Positions 41,091 to 50,102 are shown, counted from the first letter of the stretch. The stretch: 64,000 bases of DNA from Ensifer canadensis (GCF_017488845.2 NZ_CP083373.1:718208-782207); one strand, 5' to 3'. Translations and numbers: made by a program. The notes: a model not told the origin generated them from the sequence alone.

Positions 41091-42221
41091 TCATTCATCC
41101 TTGAGCGAGACGAAGTATCCCGGCTTGTAATCGAGCGGCAGGAAGCGCGCGTGCAGTTCCTTGAATGTCGCTTCGGGGTCAAGGTCGGCAAACAGTTCCG
41201 GATGCAGCCACTTGGCGATCTCCTGGATTGCAACGAACTGATACGGATTGTTATAGAACTGATGCCAGATGGCGTGGACATTGCCGTCCGCGACAGCCTT
41301 GACGCCGGTAAAGGCTGGACGTTGGGTCAGCGCTTCAAGCTTGCGATGGGCTTCCTTCAGATCGGCACCGTAGCCGACACCGACCCAGGCACCCCCTGGA
41401 ACATACTTGTCCCAGTTGCCGCCGGTAATGATGATCTGGTCCGGATTGGAGGCAATCACCTGCTCCGGATTGACCGTACCGAAGGTGCCGGGGATGATGT
41501 CCTTTGCGATGTTGATGCCACCGGCGATCTCGACCATCTTGCCGAAATTCTCGTTGCCAAACGACATGCAGCAATCATCGGAATATCCACCGGCACGCTC
41601 GACGAACACCAGCGGTTTCTTCGCGTCGGCCTTCGCCAGCACGCCCGTGACCCGCTCGATGCTGTCGGCGCGGAACTTGATGAAGTCTTCGGCGATTGTT
41701 TCCTTGCCCATCAGCTTGCCCATGATGCGCATGCTCGGCTCGGTGTTTTCCATCGGCTTTTCACGGAAGTCGACATAGACCAGTGGGATGCCGACCTTGC
41801 CGAGCTTTTCGATGTAACCAGCTTCTTCCGTGGCAGTCTTGGCGTCGACGTTCATGAGGATCACGTCGGGCTTAAGCGCGACGGCTTGTTCGATGTCGAA
41901 GGTCCCGTCCTTCATGCCGCCAAACGTCGGCAGCTTGGCGATTTCTGGGTATTTTGCCAGATAGGCTTCGTAGGATTCAGGGTCGGCTTTCGGCAGGTCG
42001 TCGCGCCAGCCTACAACGTGTTCGAACGGAGCTTGCCTGTCGAGCGCAGCAAGGAAATAGATCTGCCGGCCTTCGCCGAGAATCATGTTCTTGACCGGAG
42101 CTTCAACTTCGACGTCGCGTCCGGTCACGTCCTTGATGGTAATCTTGTCGGCGAAAGCCGGCCAGGTAGCGGTGGCAAGTAGACCCATTGCAAGTGCGGC
42201 TGCTTTGGCTTTAATGCGCAT
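41091..42221 (-). CDS. Iron-siderophore ABC transporter substrate-binding protein
   Basis: 376 residues with a Sec signal peptide (1-24, WPAFA). A class III periplasmic-binding fold follows (DVTGRDVEVEAPVKNMILGEGR, PTFGGMKDGTFDIEQAVALKPDVILM, HAIWHQFYNNPYQFVAIQEIAKWL). Long for the FepB/FecB group. An unusual CC pair lies in GGYSDDCCMSFG. First gene of the transporter operon, with a RirA-type box upstream, so iron-repressed expression is expected. Confidence 0.9.
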   Translation of the reverse strand: MRIKAKAAALAMGLLATATWPAFADKITIKDVTGRDVEVEAPVKNMILGEGRQIYFLAALDRQAPFEHVVGWRDDLPKADPESYEAYLAKYPEIAKLPTFGGMKDGTFDIEQAVALKPDVILMNVDAKTATEEAGYIEKLGKVGIPLVYVDFREKPMENTEPSMRIMGKLMGKETIAEDFIKFRADSIERVTGVLAKADAKKPLVFVERAGGYSDDCCMSFGNENFGKMVEIAGGINIAKDIIPGTFGTVNPEQVIASNPDQIIITGGNWDKYVPGGAWVGVGYGADLKEAHRKLEALTQRPAFTGVKAVADGNVHAIWHQFYNNPYQFVAIQEIAKWLHPELFADLDPEATFKELHARFLPLDYKPGYFVSLKDE

Positions 42222-42263
42222 CGAATTTCACTCCGTGGAAACTGCGATGCCTGTATTATTTTA

Positions 42264-42278
42264 TGACTTTAACAGTCA
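42264..42278. promoter_or_regulatory. RirA-type iron-responsive operator
   Basis: TGACT-ttaac-AGTCA, which fits the rhizobial TGA-N9-TCA iron-responsive operator and is a perfect 5-bp-arm dyad. It lies between the divergent siderophore transporter and methyltransferase genes. Confidence 0.65.
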
Positions 42279-42329
42279 AGTTATATCTATTAGAACCATT
42301 TTAATCTCATGCAATCAGGATCGAGCAGG

Positions 42330-43148
42330 ATGAACACAGGAGCGGCTGCGGGCCACAATTTTGGGCTGCGGGACGAGATTAAAACCTATTGGTCGGCGCG
42401 TGCGGCGACTTTCGATCAATCGCCCGGACATGAGATCTTTTCAGAAGAGGAACGCCAGGCCTGGCACAATTTGATCATCAGGCACCTCGCTCGAGGAGAA
42501 GGACGTCACGCATTGGATCTGGCGTGCGGCACTGGGGTCATATCGCATCTCATGGACGATTTAGGTTACAAGGTCACAGGCCTTGATTGGGCAGAGCCGA
42601 TGCTGGAACGGGCCCGGGCAAAGGCGAAGACGCGTGGACGAGCGATTGAGTTTCGCATCGCCGATGCTGAAAACACCATGGAGCCGGATGAAAGCTATGA
42701 TGTCGTGGTAACACGTCATCTCGTTTGGACACTCGTCGATCCGAGGCAGGCATTTGCGGAATGGTTGAGGGTCTTGAAGCCCGGCGGAACCTTGCTTGTC
42801 GTTGATGGTGACTTCGTCAACCTCAGTATGGCGGAGCGTGTCGTGAAGACAGCAGCAGAATTGCTCCAGCAGTTGGGATTGACGAAAGCGGACCAGGTCC
42901 CCGCGCCGGCGGGCATGGCCGAAATTCACAACCGCATCCTGTCGCAGGTGCATTTCTCAGAAGGCGCGCGCGCTGCGGATGTTGCTGCCCTGATCCAGAA
43001 TTCCGGGTTTGCGAACGTAACCGTCGATACTGATCTGAAGGCAATCCATCGTGCCCAATCGAAGCACTTAAGTTACCTGAAAGGGCTTTCTCGCGGATTG
43101 CAACACCGATACGCGATCGTCGCCCGTAAACCATTAAGGGACCTCTAG
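42330..43148 (+). CDS. Class I SAM-dependent methyltransferase
   Basis: 272 residues. SAM motif I LDLACGTG near residue 63, acidic end of beta-2 in GLDWAEPML, motif for beta-4 VVVTRHLVWTL and a LKPGGTLLVVD loop: UbiE/Methyltransf_11 type. Divergent from the siderophore importer across a RirA box, so it may modify an iron-binding molecule, or be iron-regulated by proximity only. ATG 42330 is preferred over ATG 42309, which lacks an SD. Confidence 0.88.
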   Translation: MNTGAAAGHNFGLRDEIKTYWSARAATFDQSPGHEIFSEEERQAWHNLIIRHLARGEGRHALDLACGTGVISHLMDDLGYKVTGLDWAEPMLERARAKAKTRGRAIEFRIADAENTMEPDESYDVVVTRHLVWTLVDPRQAFAEWLRVLKPGGTLLVVDGDFVNLSMAERVVKTAAELLQQLGLTKADQVPAPAGMAEIHNRILSQVHFSEGARAADVAALIQNSGFANVTVDTDLKAIHRAQSKHLSYLKGLSRGLQHRYAIVARKPLRDL

Positions 43149-43347
43149 ATGTCATCTGCTCAGCACGCATCGATCGCCGCCGAGCTTGAGTAGATGTGGA
43201 GGGCACGGCTTCCGCATCGAGAGTGGGTGCACAGAATTCAAAAAAGATGGTCCACCTACCGTTCGAAGGCCGGAAATCCCGAGCCCGCGCACGCGGCGAA
43301 GTATGCGCGGCAACCGCCAAGCGGCGTTGCCGCGCGCGTATATTCGC
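43149..43347. other. Short gap before the Hsp20 relic
   Basis: No gene supported. Confidence 0.3.
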
Positions 43348-43520
43348 TCAGCTCTTGATTGCGATGCGCTTGACCTGCGACTGCGCCTTATCGGTCTTTG
43401 GCAAGGTTACGCTCAGCACGCCGTTCTTAAAGCTAGCGTCGACCTGATCTTCCTTGACGTCGACGCCGAGCGGGATTCGGCGCTCGAAGCGTCCATAAGC
43501 GGCATCCGACAGCGGGCACC
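43348..43520 (-). pseudogene. Relic of a small heat-shock protein (Hsp20) C-terminus
   Basis: One minus-strand frame reads AAYGRFERRIPLGVDVKEDQ, then ASFKNGVLSVTLPKTDKAQ, then VKRIAIKS and a stop at 43348. This is the end of the alpha-crystallin domain. The N-terminal two thirds is absent. A full-length Hsp20 gene is present at 60825. Confidence 0.8.
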
Positions 43521-43697
43521 CACATCGGCAAATCGAATATAGCTACAGCTTTACGCTCCTAACGACAGGTGACAGCAAGTGGCACCAACGGTCGGCCAAG
43601 TGTAATCCGGCGCTTTGGGAGAAACCCTGCGAGGTTGTCGAAGTCGACAAGGCTAGGAGTGCTCAAAAACACAATCACCGACTAGGCATCTCAGAAG

Positions 43698-43728
43698 GCC
43701 GAGCGTTCCTGGTGTTTGGACGCTCGGC
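43698..43728 (-). terminator. Hairpin after the PhlG-like gene
   Basis: GCCGAGCGT and ACGCTCGGC form a perfect 9-bp stem 29 bp beyond the stop of the gene at 43757. Confidence 0.6.
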
Positions 43729-43756
43729 TATCTTGCGTTATTCCTAGTCGAGCAAC

Positions 43757-44440
43757 CTACCAGTTGTCAGCTGGTCTGGGGTTTGCTGGATCACCGTAAA
43801 ACACAGACGGGAGTGCCTTCGCGAGGAATGAAAACTCCGAATGGCAATGGCGCATCAGGCCCAGTCCGATTTCGTCCGGGACGGCGTGGCCGCCCTTGTC
43901 GCTATCGAGACCAAGAACGAATCTGCTTCGCAGAACGAGGCCGTCGGGCGTGTCCCGTGCGACGTGCATCATCCGGCCGCTTAATGGAATTCCATGCTCG
44001 TCAATCTCAACATTATCGCCAAAGCCAATTCCGGCGTAGATTAGTGCGGAGACGCCGCCCACCCGCTTTGCGGGATCGATGTCCGTGGCACTGAAGTATG
44101 CGGCTGGGCTTAGGAATTTGATGGTTGCTTTGACAGGAGGAACCTCTCCTAACGACTCCGTCGCCCTGATCGTCGCGCCAATATAGTTCTCACCTTTTTT
44201 CCAAAGCTCGTCCCAGCCGAAATGGCGCTTGTGATCAATCGGGTGCCACCAGCGAAGGTGTTCGTCGGTTTCAAAATACTTGAACCACCATTCCAGCATC
44301 GCTCCATTGCACCCTGGCATTACCGTTCTGCAGGCGACCGTGAGGGTGCCGGAGGCGAAGCGCTCGATCCCCATTTCCAGTCTAATTGGGTCGGCGTGCA
44401 GCAGTGCGACAGGGATTGCGGCTTCCAAATCATGTTGCAT
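43757..44440 (-). CDS. PhlG-like (2,4-diacetylphloroglucinol hydrolase family) protein
   Basis: 227 residues. The core VMPGCNGAMLEWWFKYFETD.HLRWWHPIDHKRHFGW matches the PhlG domain, a Zn-dependent C-C hydrolase fold with a Bet v1-like cavity. A C-terminal RHCHSEFSFL may add ligands. PhlG cleaves an acetyl group from an aromatic polyketide. Most relatives outside Pseudomonas have unknown substrates. GGAG six bases before the ATG. Divergent TetR gene and a perfect palindrome upstream. Confidence 0.75.
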   Translation of the reverse strand: MQHDLEAAIPVALLHADPIRLEMGIERFASGTLTVACRTVMPGCNGAMLEWWFKYFETDEHLRWWHPIDHKRHFGWDELWKKGENYIGATIRATESLGEVPPVKATIKFLSPAAYFSATDIDPAKRVGGVSALIYAGIGFGDNVEIDEHGIPLSGRMMHVARDTPDGLVLRSRFVLGLDSDKGGHAVPDEIGLGLMRHCHSEFSFLAKALPSVFYGDPANPRPADNW

Positions 44441-44449
44441 TCCAATCTC

Positions 44450-44486
44450 CTATATTTAGGAAACGGGTGTCGTTTCCTAAATATAG
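44450..44486. promoter_or_regulatory. Perfect 16-bp-arm palindrome, TetR operator
   Basis: CTATATTTAGGAAACG, a 5-nt spacer, then its exact complement (44471-44486). It lies between the PhlG-like gene and the TetR gene. The ATAGGAG at its left end overlaps the PhlG-like SD, so binding would block that gene directly. Confidence 0.75.
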
Positions 44487-44528
44487 TCGGTATACCGTTC
44501 GTACGACGTTGGTCAAGGAGATCAAGAT

Positions 44529-45173
44529 TTGGCAAAGCGAGCGAGAGGGCGTCCGGCCCGTAATCGGCTTGAGGTGGAACGCAGTATTCTCCAAGCCTCA
44601 ACCCAGCTTCTGTTTGACCAGGGATTTGCCAAGTTCAGCATCGATGCGGTATCGCGTAGCGCAGGAGTTGCCAAAAAGACTGTTTACGCTATGGCGACCA
44701 ATCGTGAGGAACTAGTCGGGAAAATCGTAGCGTCCTGGACTGAGCAACTCCAAACCAGTGGAGATCCCCGGCCGGGCGAGGCGCGTCCTGATCCGGGGAG
44801 CCTGCGGGCGCTATTGAGCAGGATTTACCGGATCGCCCTATCCAAGGAAGCTGTAGCCCTTTTCCGTCTCATCTGTGCTGACAAGGAGGGTCGAGAACGG
44901 CTCGCAGAAATTTATAATCGAAACGGGGTCGAGCGAGGAGTGCAGGCCGTGGCAAACTGGCTGCGCGAGTACCAAGCCGATGTCCCATCATTTGATGTCA
45001 ACCGATCTGCCCGGATGATCCTTGCTGCTCTTGTTGCTGAGCCCTTGCGCAGGGCCGCTATCGGCCTAGAAACACCATGGAACGATACCGACGAGGAGGT
45101 AACGGCACGGGTTGGAGAATACGTGGATTTTTACGCACCTATATTATTCAAAGAGTTGGGCACTGCACCATAG
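44529..45173 (+). CDS. TetR-family regulator
   Basis: 214 residues. An N-terminal arm rich in Lys/Arg (AKRARGRPARNR) is followed by the helix-turn-helix (FSIDAVSRSAGVAKKTVYAMATNREEL, residues 36-62) and a TetR_C-type ligand domain. TTG start with AAGGAG eight bases upstream. It probably represses the PhlG-like gene and itself through the shared palindrome. Confidence 0.88.
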   Translation: MAKRARGRPARNRLEVERSILQASTQLLFDQGFAKFSIDAVSRSAGVAKKTVYAMATNREELVGKIVASWTEQLQTSGDPRPGEARPDPGSLRALLSRIYRIALSKEAVALFRLICADKEGRERLAEIYNRNGVERGVQAVANWLREYQADVPSFDVNRSARMILAALVAEPLRRAAIGLETPWNDTDEEVTARVGEYVDFYAPILFKELGTAP

Positions 45174-45448
45174 CGACCTCGTGGCGCGTCGCGGACGCCG
45201 AGGCGGTGTCAAGGCAAGCATTGCGCTGACCCAGATGGTTTAAGGCTCCACGGCCGCAACCGCTCGATATAGACCGATAGCTGTCGTTTTAGGAACTGGT
45301 CAGCGCTATGCGGCCAGTTTGGTAGTGTGCCAAGCGAATCCGCAGTTCTAACCCGCGTAGCCTAGTCGACACTCGGCGGCCCGACGCCTCGTGCACCTAA
45401 CGGTGCTCATCAAACCCCAATCGCCGCGCCGTAGGCTGATCCTGTCCT

Positions 45449-45748
45449 TTACTGGCTGTTAGACTTGGAAAGGCGCGGCTTCATCTCGTTGGCGAGATCA
45501 TCAAGATACTCAAGCGCTTCGCCCGTTGCGATCGCCGAGTTTGTGCTGCCATCGTCGGCCGAACGGCGTATGTCGCTCCTGGCTGCTTCCAATGCACTTT
45601 CGATGAAGGCATGAGGATCCTGGCTGTGCGCCGCAGCCCACTGAAGGAGGCGACAGATCAGCTGCTCATTGACGCGTATAGCGGTGATGGCGTGGCTGAG
45701 CATCAGATTCATCTTATGGGCTTTGTCGGCTGTGATCCTTCGTGCCAT
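45449..45748 (-). CDS. Hypothetical protein, 99 residues
   Basis: A helical, soluble protein (KAHKMNLMLSHAITAIRVNEQLICRLLQWAA) with no family recognised. A GGAAC-N18-TT element 55 bp upstream suggests EcfG/RpoE2 control. Confidence 0.6.
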   Translation of the reverse strand: MARRITADKAHKMNLMLSHAITAIRVNEQLICRLLQWAAAHSQDPHAFIESALEAARSDIRRSADDGSTNSAIATGEALEYLDDLANEMKPRLSKSNSQ

Positions 45749-45802
45749 CGGTAATCTTTCAACTTTGCGGGTGAAGGTCTGCGCAGCGACTTTCGAAAAT
45801 CG

Positions 45803-45827
45803 AACTGCCTACGCCGGAATTTGTTCC
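45803..45827 (-). promoter_or_regulatory. EcfG/RpoE2-type promoter
   Basis: Minus-strand GGAAC-N18-TT (aGTT), about 55 bp before the start at 45748. Confidence 0.55.
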
Positions 45828-45942
45828 GTCCGTCATTGGCTAGAATCCTCGTGTGAACCGAGGGCGTACCGGGGGCTTCTTCGAAGATATAAAACTGGTG
45901 CCGGCAAAGGGCTCCACCGGTGGCTGCATTAAGGTGTCGATC

Positions 45943-47877
45943 CTATCCCTGTCCGTCACGCCAGGCATTTATTGTTATCCTTTCCGCAACGCCGTCGTTG
46001 ATGGCGAGCACGCTATCGAAGAAGTCCGCTCCTTCTTCTGACTGGATGGACGAGGTATCGTGCATCACGGCGACTACGATCGCCTCTGGACAATGGTCCT
46101 TGATCGATTGGTGAAACGACTGCGCCGCCTGGCCATCAAGTGCGCTCGTCGCCTCGTCAAGGAATAGCAGATCCGGCCTTAGCAGAAGAATTTTCGCAAG
46201 GACGAGTTTTTGTTTTTCGCCCCCCGACAGGAGTTTGTCCCAGTTCTGCCCATCGCGTCCATCGCTCAAAAGCTCCTCCCCGAACTCTCCGAGGCCGGCG
46301 CCTTCCAAGGCCGCCACTACAGAGGCGTCGGTGTGCGCGTCAGCCCGGTCCGGCAAACAAATGAGATCCTTCAGGCAAATACTCTGAAGCTTCACGTCCT
46401 GTGCGGCATAGAGGCTCTTTCCGGTCTCTGGCGTCGTGATCGTGCCGCGGCCGTGCGCCCAGAGACCATTTATCGCCTTGATAAGCGAGGTTTTGCCACT
46501 TCCGGATTCTCCCACGACTAAAATCCATTCTCCGGGAACGAAGCGCAGCTGGTCAGCGGCCAAGAATGGCTCGTCATCACCCGTGTGCAGGAGCTCAATC
46601 CGCTCGATGGTCAAACCGAGCGCAGCATCCTGGGTCTTGTATTCGAAAACTGAGGGACCGCTGCGAGCATAATAATCCTGCGGCTGCTGAACCGCTTCGA
46701 CCGCTTGCGCAAGTTCGGTGATTCTGCGTGCGTCGGCCTTTAACGTCGCAATATCGGGCATCGCATGGATGAACCAGGAACATTCGTTGATGAGCGCTGT
46801 CGCCAGCTCGGCGCCGGTGACGTAATCCTGCAAGCTGATCGTTTTGTCGACATAGGGGATCAGTCCGGGCGCATAGGCGACGATACGCGATCCTAGGAAG
46901 TTATGCACCAGCTCGAAGCCCATGTAACCGGCGGTCACGCGATTAAGGCTCGCCCAAGTTTGGTCAATCTCGCGATATCGGCGCCCGTTGATGGCTCTCT
47001 GGGCCGGTTCGCCCTTGATAACTGCAACATGAAAACTACGGTGCAACAATTGGTTCAGTTCGCCACGATAACTCCCCTCTGCGGACTGAATGCCCACGGA
47101 TAGGCCTTGCATCACACTGCCGAGCTTGGCTGCGACAAATGTATTGAGTGGCACGTAGATCGCGATGGCCAGCAATGTCAGACAGGCGGTACCGTAGCTA
47201 CCCAGAAACTCAATTCCCCTGACGGGGCTCGAGGTTTCGATCAGTTTTGTCCCGACAAATCCCAGCGATAGCACAACGCCGGCGATTCCCACGCCAAGGC
47301 CGATGGCGCCACCCGTCATGCCCTTTATGGCTTCCTGTACCCTCTGATCGATGTTGTCGGGCGTTGAAGTGTCCTGGCCCGTCGTCGCCCCGAACCCGTT
47401 TTGCTGAAGATGAAAATGGGTATGGTTGGAATCGAGCAGGGCCTGGTTAAAGCGTGCGTCAAGCCATTGGCGCCATTTCCGATGGAGCGTGGTCGAAAAG
47501 AAGTGACGGACCGCAGTAAATCCCGCATCCCTAGTGATCGCGATCGCGGCGAGGGTCGCCGCGGTAGTCAGCAGCGACGAAGGTGTGGTGGGCACGGTTG
47601 GATGGTGGAAGTTGGCAATCCGATTGACGAGCTCGCCGGACGTCAAAGCGAACCAGACGCTCGCTTGAGCCGACAAACCGGTGAGTAGAAGGATGAGGAA
47701 CGTTAAGCCCCAGGCCTCGCGCCACCGTTCAGATAGCCAATAAGCCAGCAATAGGCCCCAGAAGCTGCGCATTGAGGAAACAGGGCTGCTCCGGCGTCGG
47801 CGTTTTCCGCGGAGGGGCCATTTGACCAGTGCTGTTGCTCGTTGTGCGTTGCTCCGCACCACCTCGCTCAAACTCAT
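45943..47877 (-). CDS. ABC transporter, fused permease-ATPase, BacA/SbmA-related (YddA type)
   Basis: 644 residues. The N-terminal ABC_membrane_2/SbmA-BacA-like domain (about 50-390) has five or six helices. It is followed by an ATPase domain with Walker A GESGSGKTS, signature LSGGEKQKLVLAKIL and Walker B LLFLDEATSALD. Rhizobial BacA imports peptides and affects very-long-chain fatty acids; the fused YddA group is less known. Stands alone on the minus strand. A basic N-terminus (KWPLRGKRRRR) lies on the cytoplasmic side. Confidence 0.88.
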   Translation of the reverse strand: MSLSEVVRSNAQRATALVKWPLRGKRRRRSSPVSSMRSFWGLLLAYWLSERWREAWGLTFLILLLTGLSAQASVWFALTSGELVNRIANFHHPTVPTTPSSLLTTAATLAAIAITRDAGFTAVRHFFSTTLHRKWRQWLDARFNQALLDSNHTHFHLQQNGFGATTGQDTSTPDNIDQRVQEAIKGMTGGAIGLGVGIAGVVLSLGFVGTKLIETSSPVRGIEFLGSYGTACLTLLAIAIYVPLNTFVAAKLGSVMQGLSVGIQSAEGSYRGELNQLLHRSFHVAVIKGEPAQRAINGRRYREIDQTWASLNRVTAGYMGFELVHNFLGSRIVAYAPGLIPYVDKTISLQDYVTGAELATALINECSWFIHAMPDIATLKADARRITELAQAVEAVQQPQDYYARSGPSVFEYKTQDAALGLTIERIELLHTGDDEPFLAADQLRFVPGEWILVVGESGSGKTSLIKAINGLWAHGRGTITTPETGKSLYAAQDVKLQSICLKDLICLPDRADAHTDASVVAALEGAGLGEFGEELLSDGRDGQNWDKLLSGGEKQKLVLAKILLLRPDLLFLDEATSALDGQAAQSFHQSIKDHCPEAIVVAVMHDTSSIQSEEGADFFDSVLAINDGVAERITINAWRDGQG

Positions 47878-47973
47878 CTTGATGAATTGGGGCGCCGATC
47901 AGACTTTGTCAATTCGGTAGTCGAGAGGCGGGCCGGTTCCGCTGCTGCTGGCCGGGTTTGACGACCGACGTCG

Positions 47974-47998
47974 GGAACTATCGTGCTCGCGAGCTGTT
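47974..47998 (+). promoter_or_regulatory. EcfG/RpoE2-type promoter
   Basis: GGAAC-N18-TT (tGTT), 22 bp before the start at 48021. Confidence 0.55.
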
Positions 47999-48020
47999 GG
48001 TGCCTAAAAGGAGAATACCG

Positions 48021-48248
48021 ATGACACGAGATATTAGAAGCTCGACATTTTACGTCCTGGAACAGCACGACGCCTCCAGCCCCACCGATGCGCTTCCTGT
48101 CAGTTTTGAAGAGGCTTTCGAGCAGGCCAAAAAGCTCACTGCAAGCGGCCGTGCCGTTCACGTCCTTTATACCGACGACGCTACTCAGATGCAGTTGACC
48201 CGCTTTGCCGAGGCCGGCATCAGAACGAGCCTCGCTCCGCAAGGATAG
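48021..48248 (+). CDS. Small hypothetical protein, 75 residues
   Basis: ATG with AAAAGGAG seven bases upstream. An alpha/beta pattern (STFYVLEQHDASSPTDALPVSFEEAFEQAKKL, then VHVLYTDDATQMQLTRFAEAGI). No family recognised; EcfG-type promoter suggests a general stress protein. Confidence 0.65.
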   Translation: MTRDIRSSTFYVLEQHDASSPTDALPVSFEEAFEQAKKLTASGRAVHVLYTDDATQMQLTRFAEAGIRTSLAPQG

Positions 48249-48299
48249 GACAAACAGCGACGCGCGGAAATGGAAGGCCGTTGAAATGAATGCGCGCGC

Positions 48300-48569
48300 T
48301 TACGGCTTCTGCATCATAGTAATGATTTCAATGTCCTGTCGAACCCGATAAGGGATTATGTAAGGAATATCGGATAATACAATTTCGCGCGTGCCTGCGA
48401 TGCGACCGATGCGTCCAGCTGCCGGCAGCTCTGCTAGCATATCGACAGACGCTACGAGACGGGCAACGACCCGTGCAGCAGCATTTGGATCGTCATGTTC
48501 GATGTACGCACCGATTTCGTCAAGCCGCTGCAACGCCCACACGGTCCAGCGGATGCGCCTCTGCTTCAT
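48300..48569 (-). CDS. ParE-family toxin
   Basis: 89 residues of the RelE/ParE fold: IRWTVWALQRLDEIGAYIEHDDPNAAARVVARLV, LPAAGRIGRIAGTREIVLSDIPYIIPYRV, ending in a short strand. ParE toxins inhibit gyrase. Its ATG overlaps the antitoxin stop by one base (TAATG). Confidence 0.88.
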   Translation of the reverse strand: MKQRRIRWTVWALQRLDEIGAYIEHDDPNAAARVVARLVASVDMLAELPAAGRIGRIAGTREIVLSDIPYIIPYRVRQDIEIITMMQKP

Positions 48570-48871
48570 TACCGAGAAGCCGCCTTGACGTATTTGCCGA
48601 TCACGCGTGCCACGTCGTCGTCACTCGCGAATTCACCTCGGTCCGCCTCGGCAATACCAGCTTCCATTTCCGCAACCTGCCACTCTTCGAATGATACGAA
48701 ATCTTCAATAGCCTGTGCGGCCATGTAGGAGCGGGAACGGTCGTGTTTTTGGGCAAGTTGGTTTAGACGGTCGGCAACTTCGTCCGGGACGCGGATTGTG
48801 AATGCTGCCGTGAGCGGACCTTTCAAGTTCACTTTGAATATATTTGAACCACTCTGTTCGTAAAGGTTCAA
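48569..48871 (-). CDS. Ribbon-helix-helix antitoxin
   Basis: 100 residues. RHH motif AAFTIRVPDEVADRLNQLAQKHDRSRSYMAAQAIEDFV (about 23-60) and an acidic C-terminal toxin-binding tail. TTG start with AAGGA five bases upstream; GTG at 48832 is an alternative. Operon antitoxin-toxin, normally autorepressed. Confidence 0.85.
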   Translation of the reverse strand: MNLYEQSGSNIFKVNLKGPLTAAFTIRVPDEVADRLNQLAQKHDRSRSYMAAQAIEDFVSFEEWQVAEMEAGIAEADRGEFASDDDVARVIGKYVKAASR

Positions 48872-49191
48872 GCGATCCTTCTTGCAGAGTTTTCGTGTGC
48901 GATGATCTTAACGCTAATGGCAGCCGGCGACGCCGGGTTTCCCGTCAGGAAATTGGTCCGGTTGACGAATGCGGTCACACGCGCGCCTTGTCGGCCTGAT
49001 GGGGGACGGCCCGAAACGAGGGATCGACAGCTTCCAGGACACCCAAGATCGGAGGCAGACTGTCATCGACTTCCTGTGAGATCGCAAAATCCATAGCCAG
49101 GTCGGCATCGCCAGTCTGCATTGCCGTCGCGGGCCCCCGGACGCCGACGCACGGCCCCACATCGAGTCCGGCACGCCTTCTCGGAAAGCGC
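48872..49191. other. Gap without a supported gene
   Basis: 320 bp, no gene or regulatory element recognised. Confidence 0.4.
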
Positions 49192-49923
49192 CTACTTGCG
49201 CATCAGGCTAAAGGAGAAATGGCTGCCGCGATGATAGTCAATCGCGTAGTTCACCGGGATGCCGGCTGCGTTGAAGCAGGTTTCGGTGATGAGCAGGGCT
49301 GGCCCGAAATCCCTGAGGTCATGGCGCGCGACGACGTCATCGGGAAGCATGACGGAGGATACGCTTGCGGCGGACATACGCGGGCGGCTGCCGCATTCCT
49401 CGAGCAGGTCCATCAGCGATCCGCTCCAGTCGAGGTCGTAGAGCTTCGCCGGGATAATGCTGCGCGGAACGTAGTCGATACAGTAGAGGATCGGCTCGTC
49501 CTCATGCAAACGGATGCGCTCAATGCGGATCACGCGACCGGTGGGTGGGAGATGCAAGCTATCAGCGACGCGCGCGTCGGGTGTTTCCTCGGAAATCGAC
49601 AGCACCTTGTTGACGGTCGTATAACCGTAATGGTGCGCCATGTCGGTGACGCTCTCGAAGACCGTGATCGGGCGATCGACCTGCACGGCCGCGAGCGCCG
49701 AAACGAAACGGCCGCGACCGTGCTCGACATAGATGACGTCGTCCTGTTCGAGCAGCTTCAGTGCTTCGCGAAGCGCCGGGCGGGAAATTTTGAAACGCTG
49801 CGTGAGCTGCGCTTCTGTGGGCAGCTTGTCCCCGGGTTTCAGCCCCTCCAACCGGATGAGATCGGCAATCCGGTCGCGAAGCTGAATGGCCAGGGTGCGC
49901 GAGTCGCGAAGGGGCTCCTGCAC
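49192..49923 (-). CDS. GntR-family regulator with UTRA domain (HutC type)
   Basis: 243 residues. Winged helix 8-75 (LRDRIADLIRLEGLKPGDKLPTEAQLTQRF), UTRA sensor domain about 95-240 (RVIRIERIRLHEDEPI, YCIDYVPRS, GIPVNYAIDYHRGSHFSF). The UTRA fold senses sugar or amino-acid phosphates, as in FrlR. GTG start with GAGG. Divergent from the SIS-kinase operon; a TTGTC-T-GACAA palindrome lies 38 bp upstream of its start. Confidence 0.9.
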   Translation of the reverse strand: MQEPLRDSRTLAIQLRDRIADLIRLEGLKPGDKLPTEAQLTQRFKISRPALREALKLLEQDDVIYVEHGRGRFVSALAAVQVDRPITVFESVTDMAHHYGYTTVNKVLSISEETPDARVADSLHLPPTGRVIRIERIRLHEDEPILYCIDYVPRSIIPAKLYDLDWSGSLMDLLEECGSRPRMSAASVSSVMLPDDVVARHDLRDFGPALLITETCFNAAGIPVNYAIDYHRGSHFSFSLMRK

Positions 49924-49961
49924 TTAAACGCCTCATGTCGTTGTTAATCGTTCAATCGTTC

Positions 49962-49972
49962 TTGTCTGACAA
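49962..49972. promoter_or_regulatory. GntR operator, copy 1
   Basis: TTGTC-T-GACAA, a perfect dyad upstream of the gntR gene. Its core TGTCTGACA recurs at 55519. Confidence 0.55.
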
Positions 49973-50089
49973 ATCCTTGCCGGTCAAGTGTACGAAGGCC
50001 CCGCTTTGGGCAGCGCGTCCGCCTCGGTTCACGTGGCGTTTCCGTAGATCGCGGAAAAGCCGTCTTGACAGATATTCCTGATGATGTCA

Positions 50090-50102
50090 GTTGTCTTACA
50101 AC
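50090..50102. promoter_or_regulatory. GntR operator, copy 2
   Basis: GTTGT-CTT-ACAAC, 29 bp before the SIS gene start. Related to copy 1 by its TTGTC and ACAA halves. Confidence 0.5.

Noticed and set aside
41151..42182. Long plus-strand open frame of 343 codons opposite the siderophore binding protein
   Set aside because: It is the complement of a gene with clear family motifs, signal peptide and operon context; the plus frame has no motif or SD.
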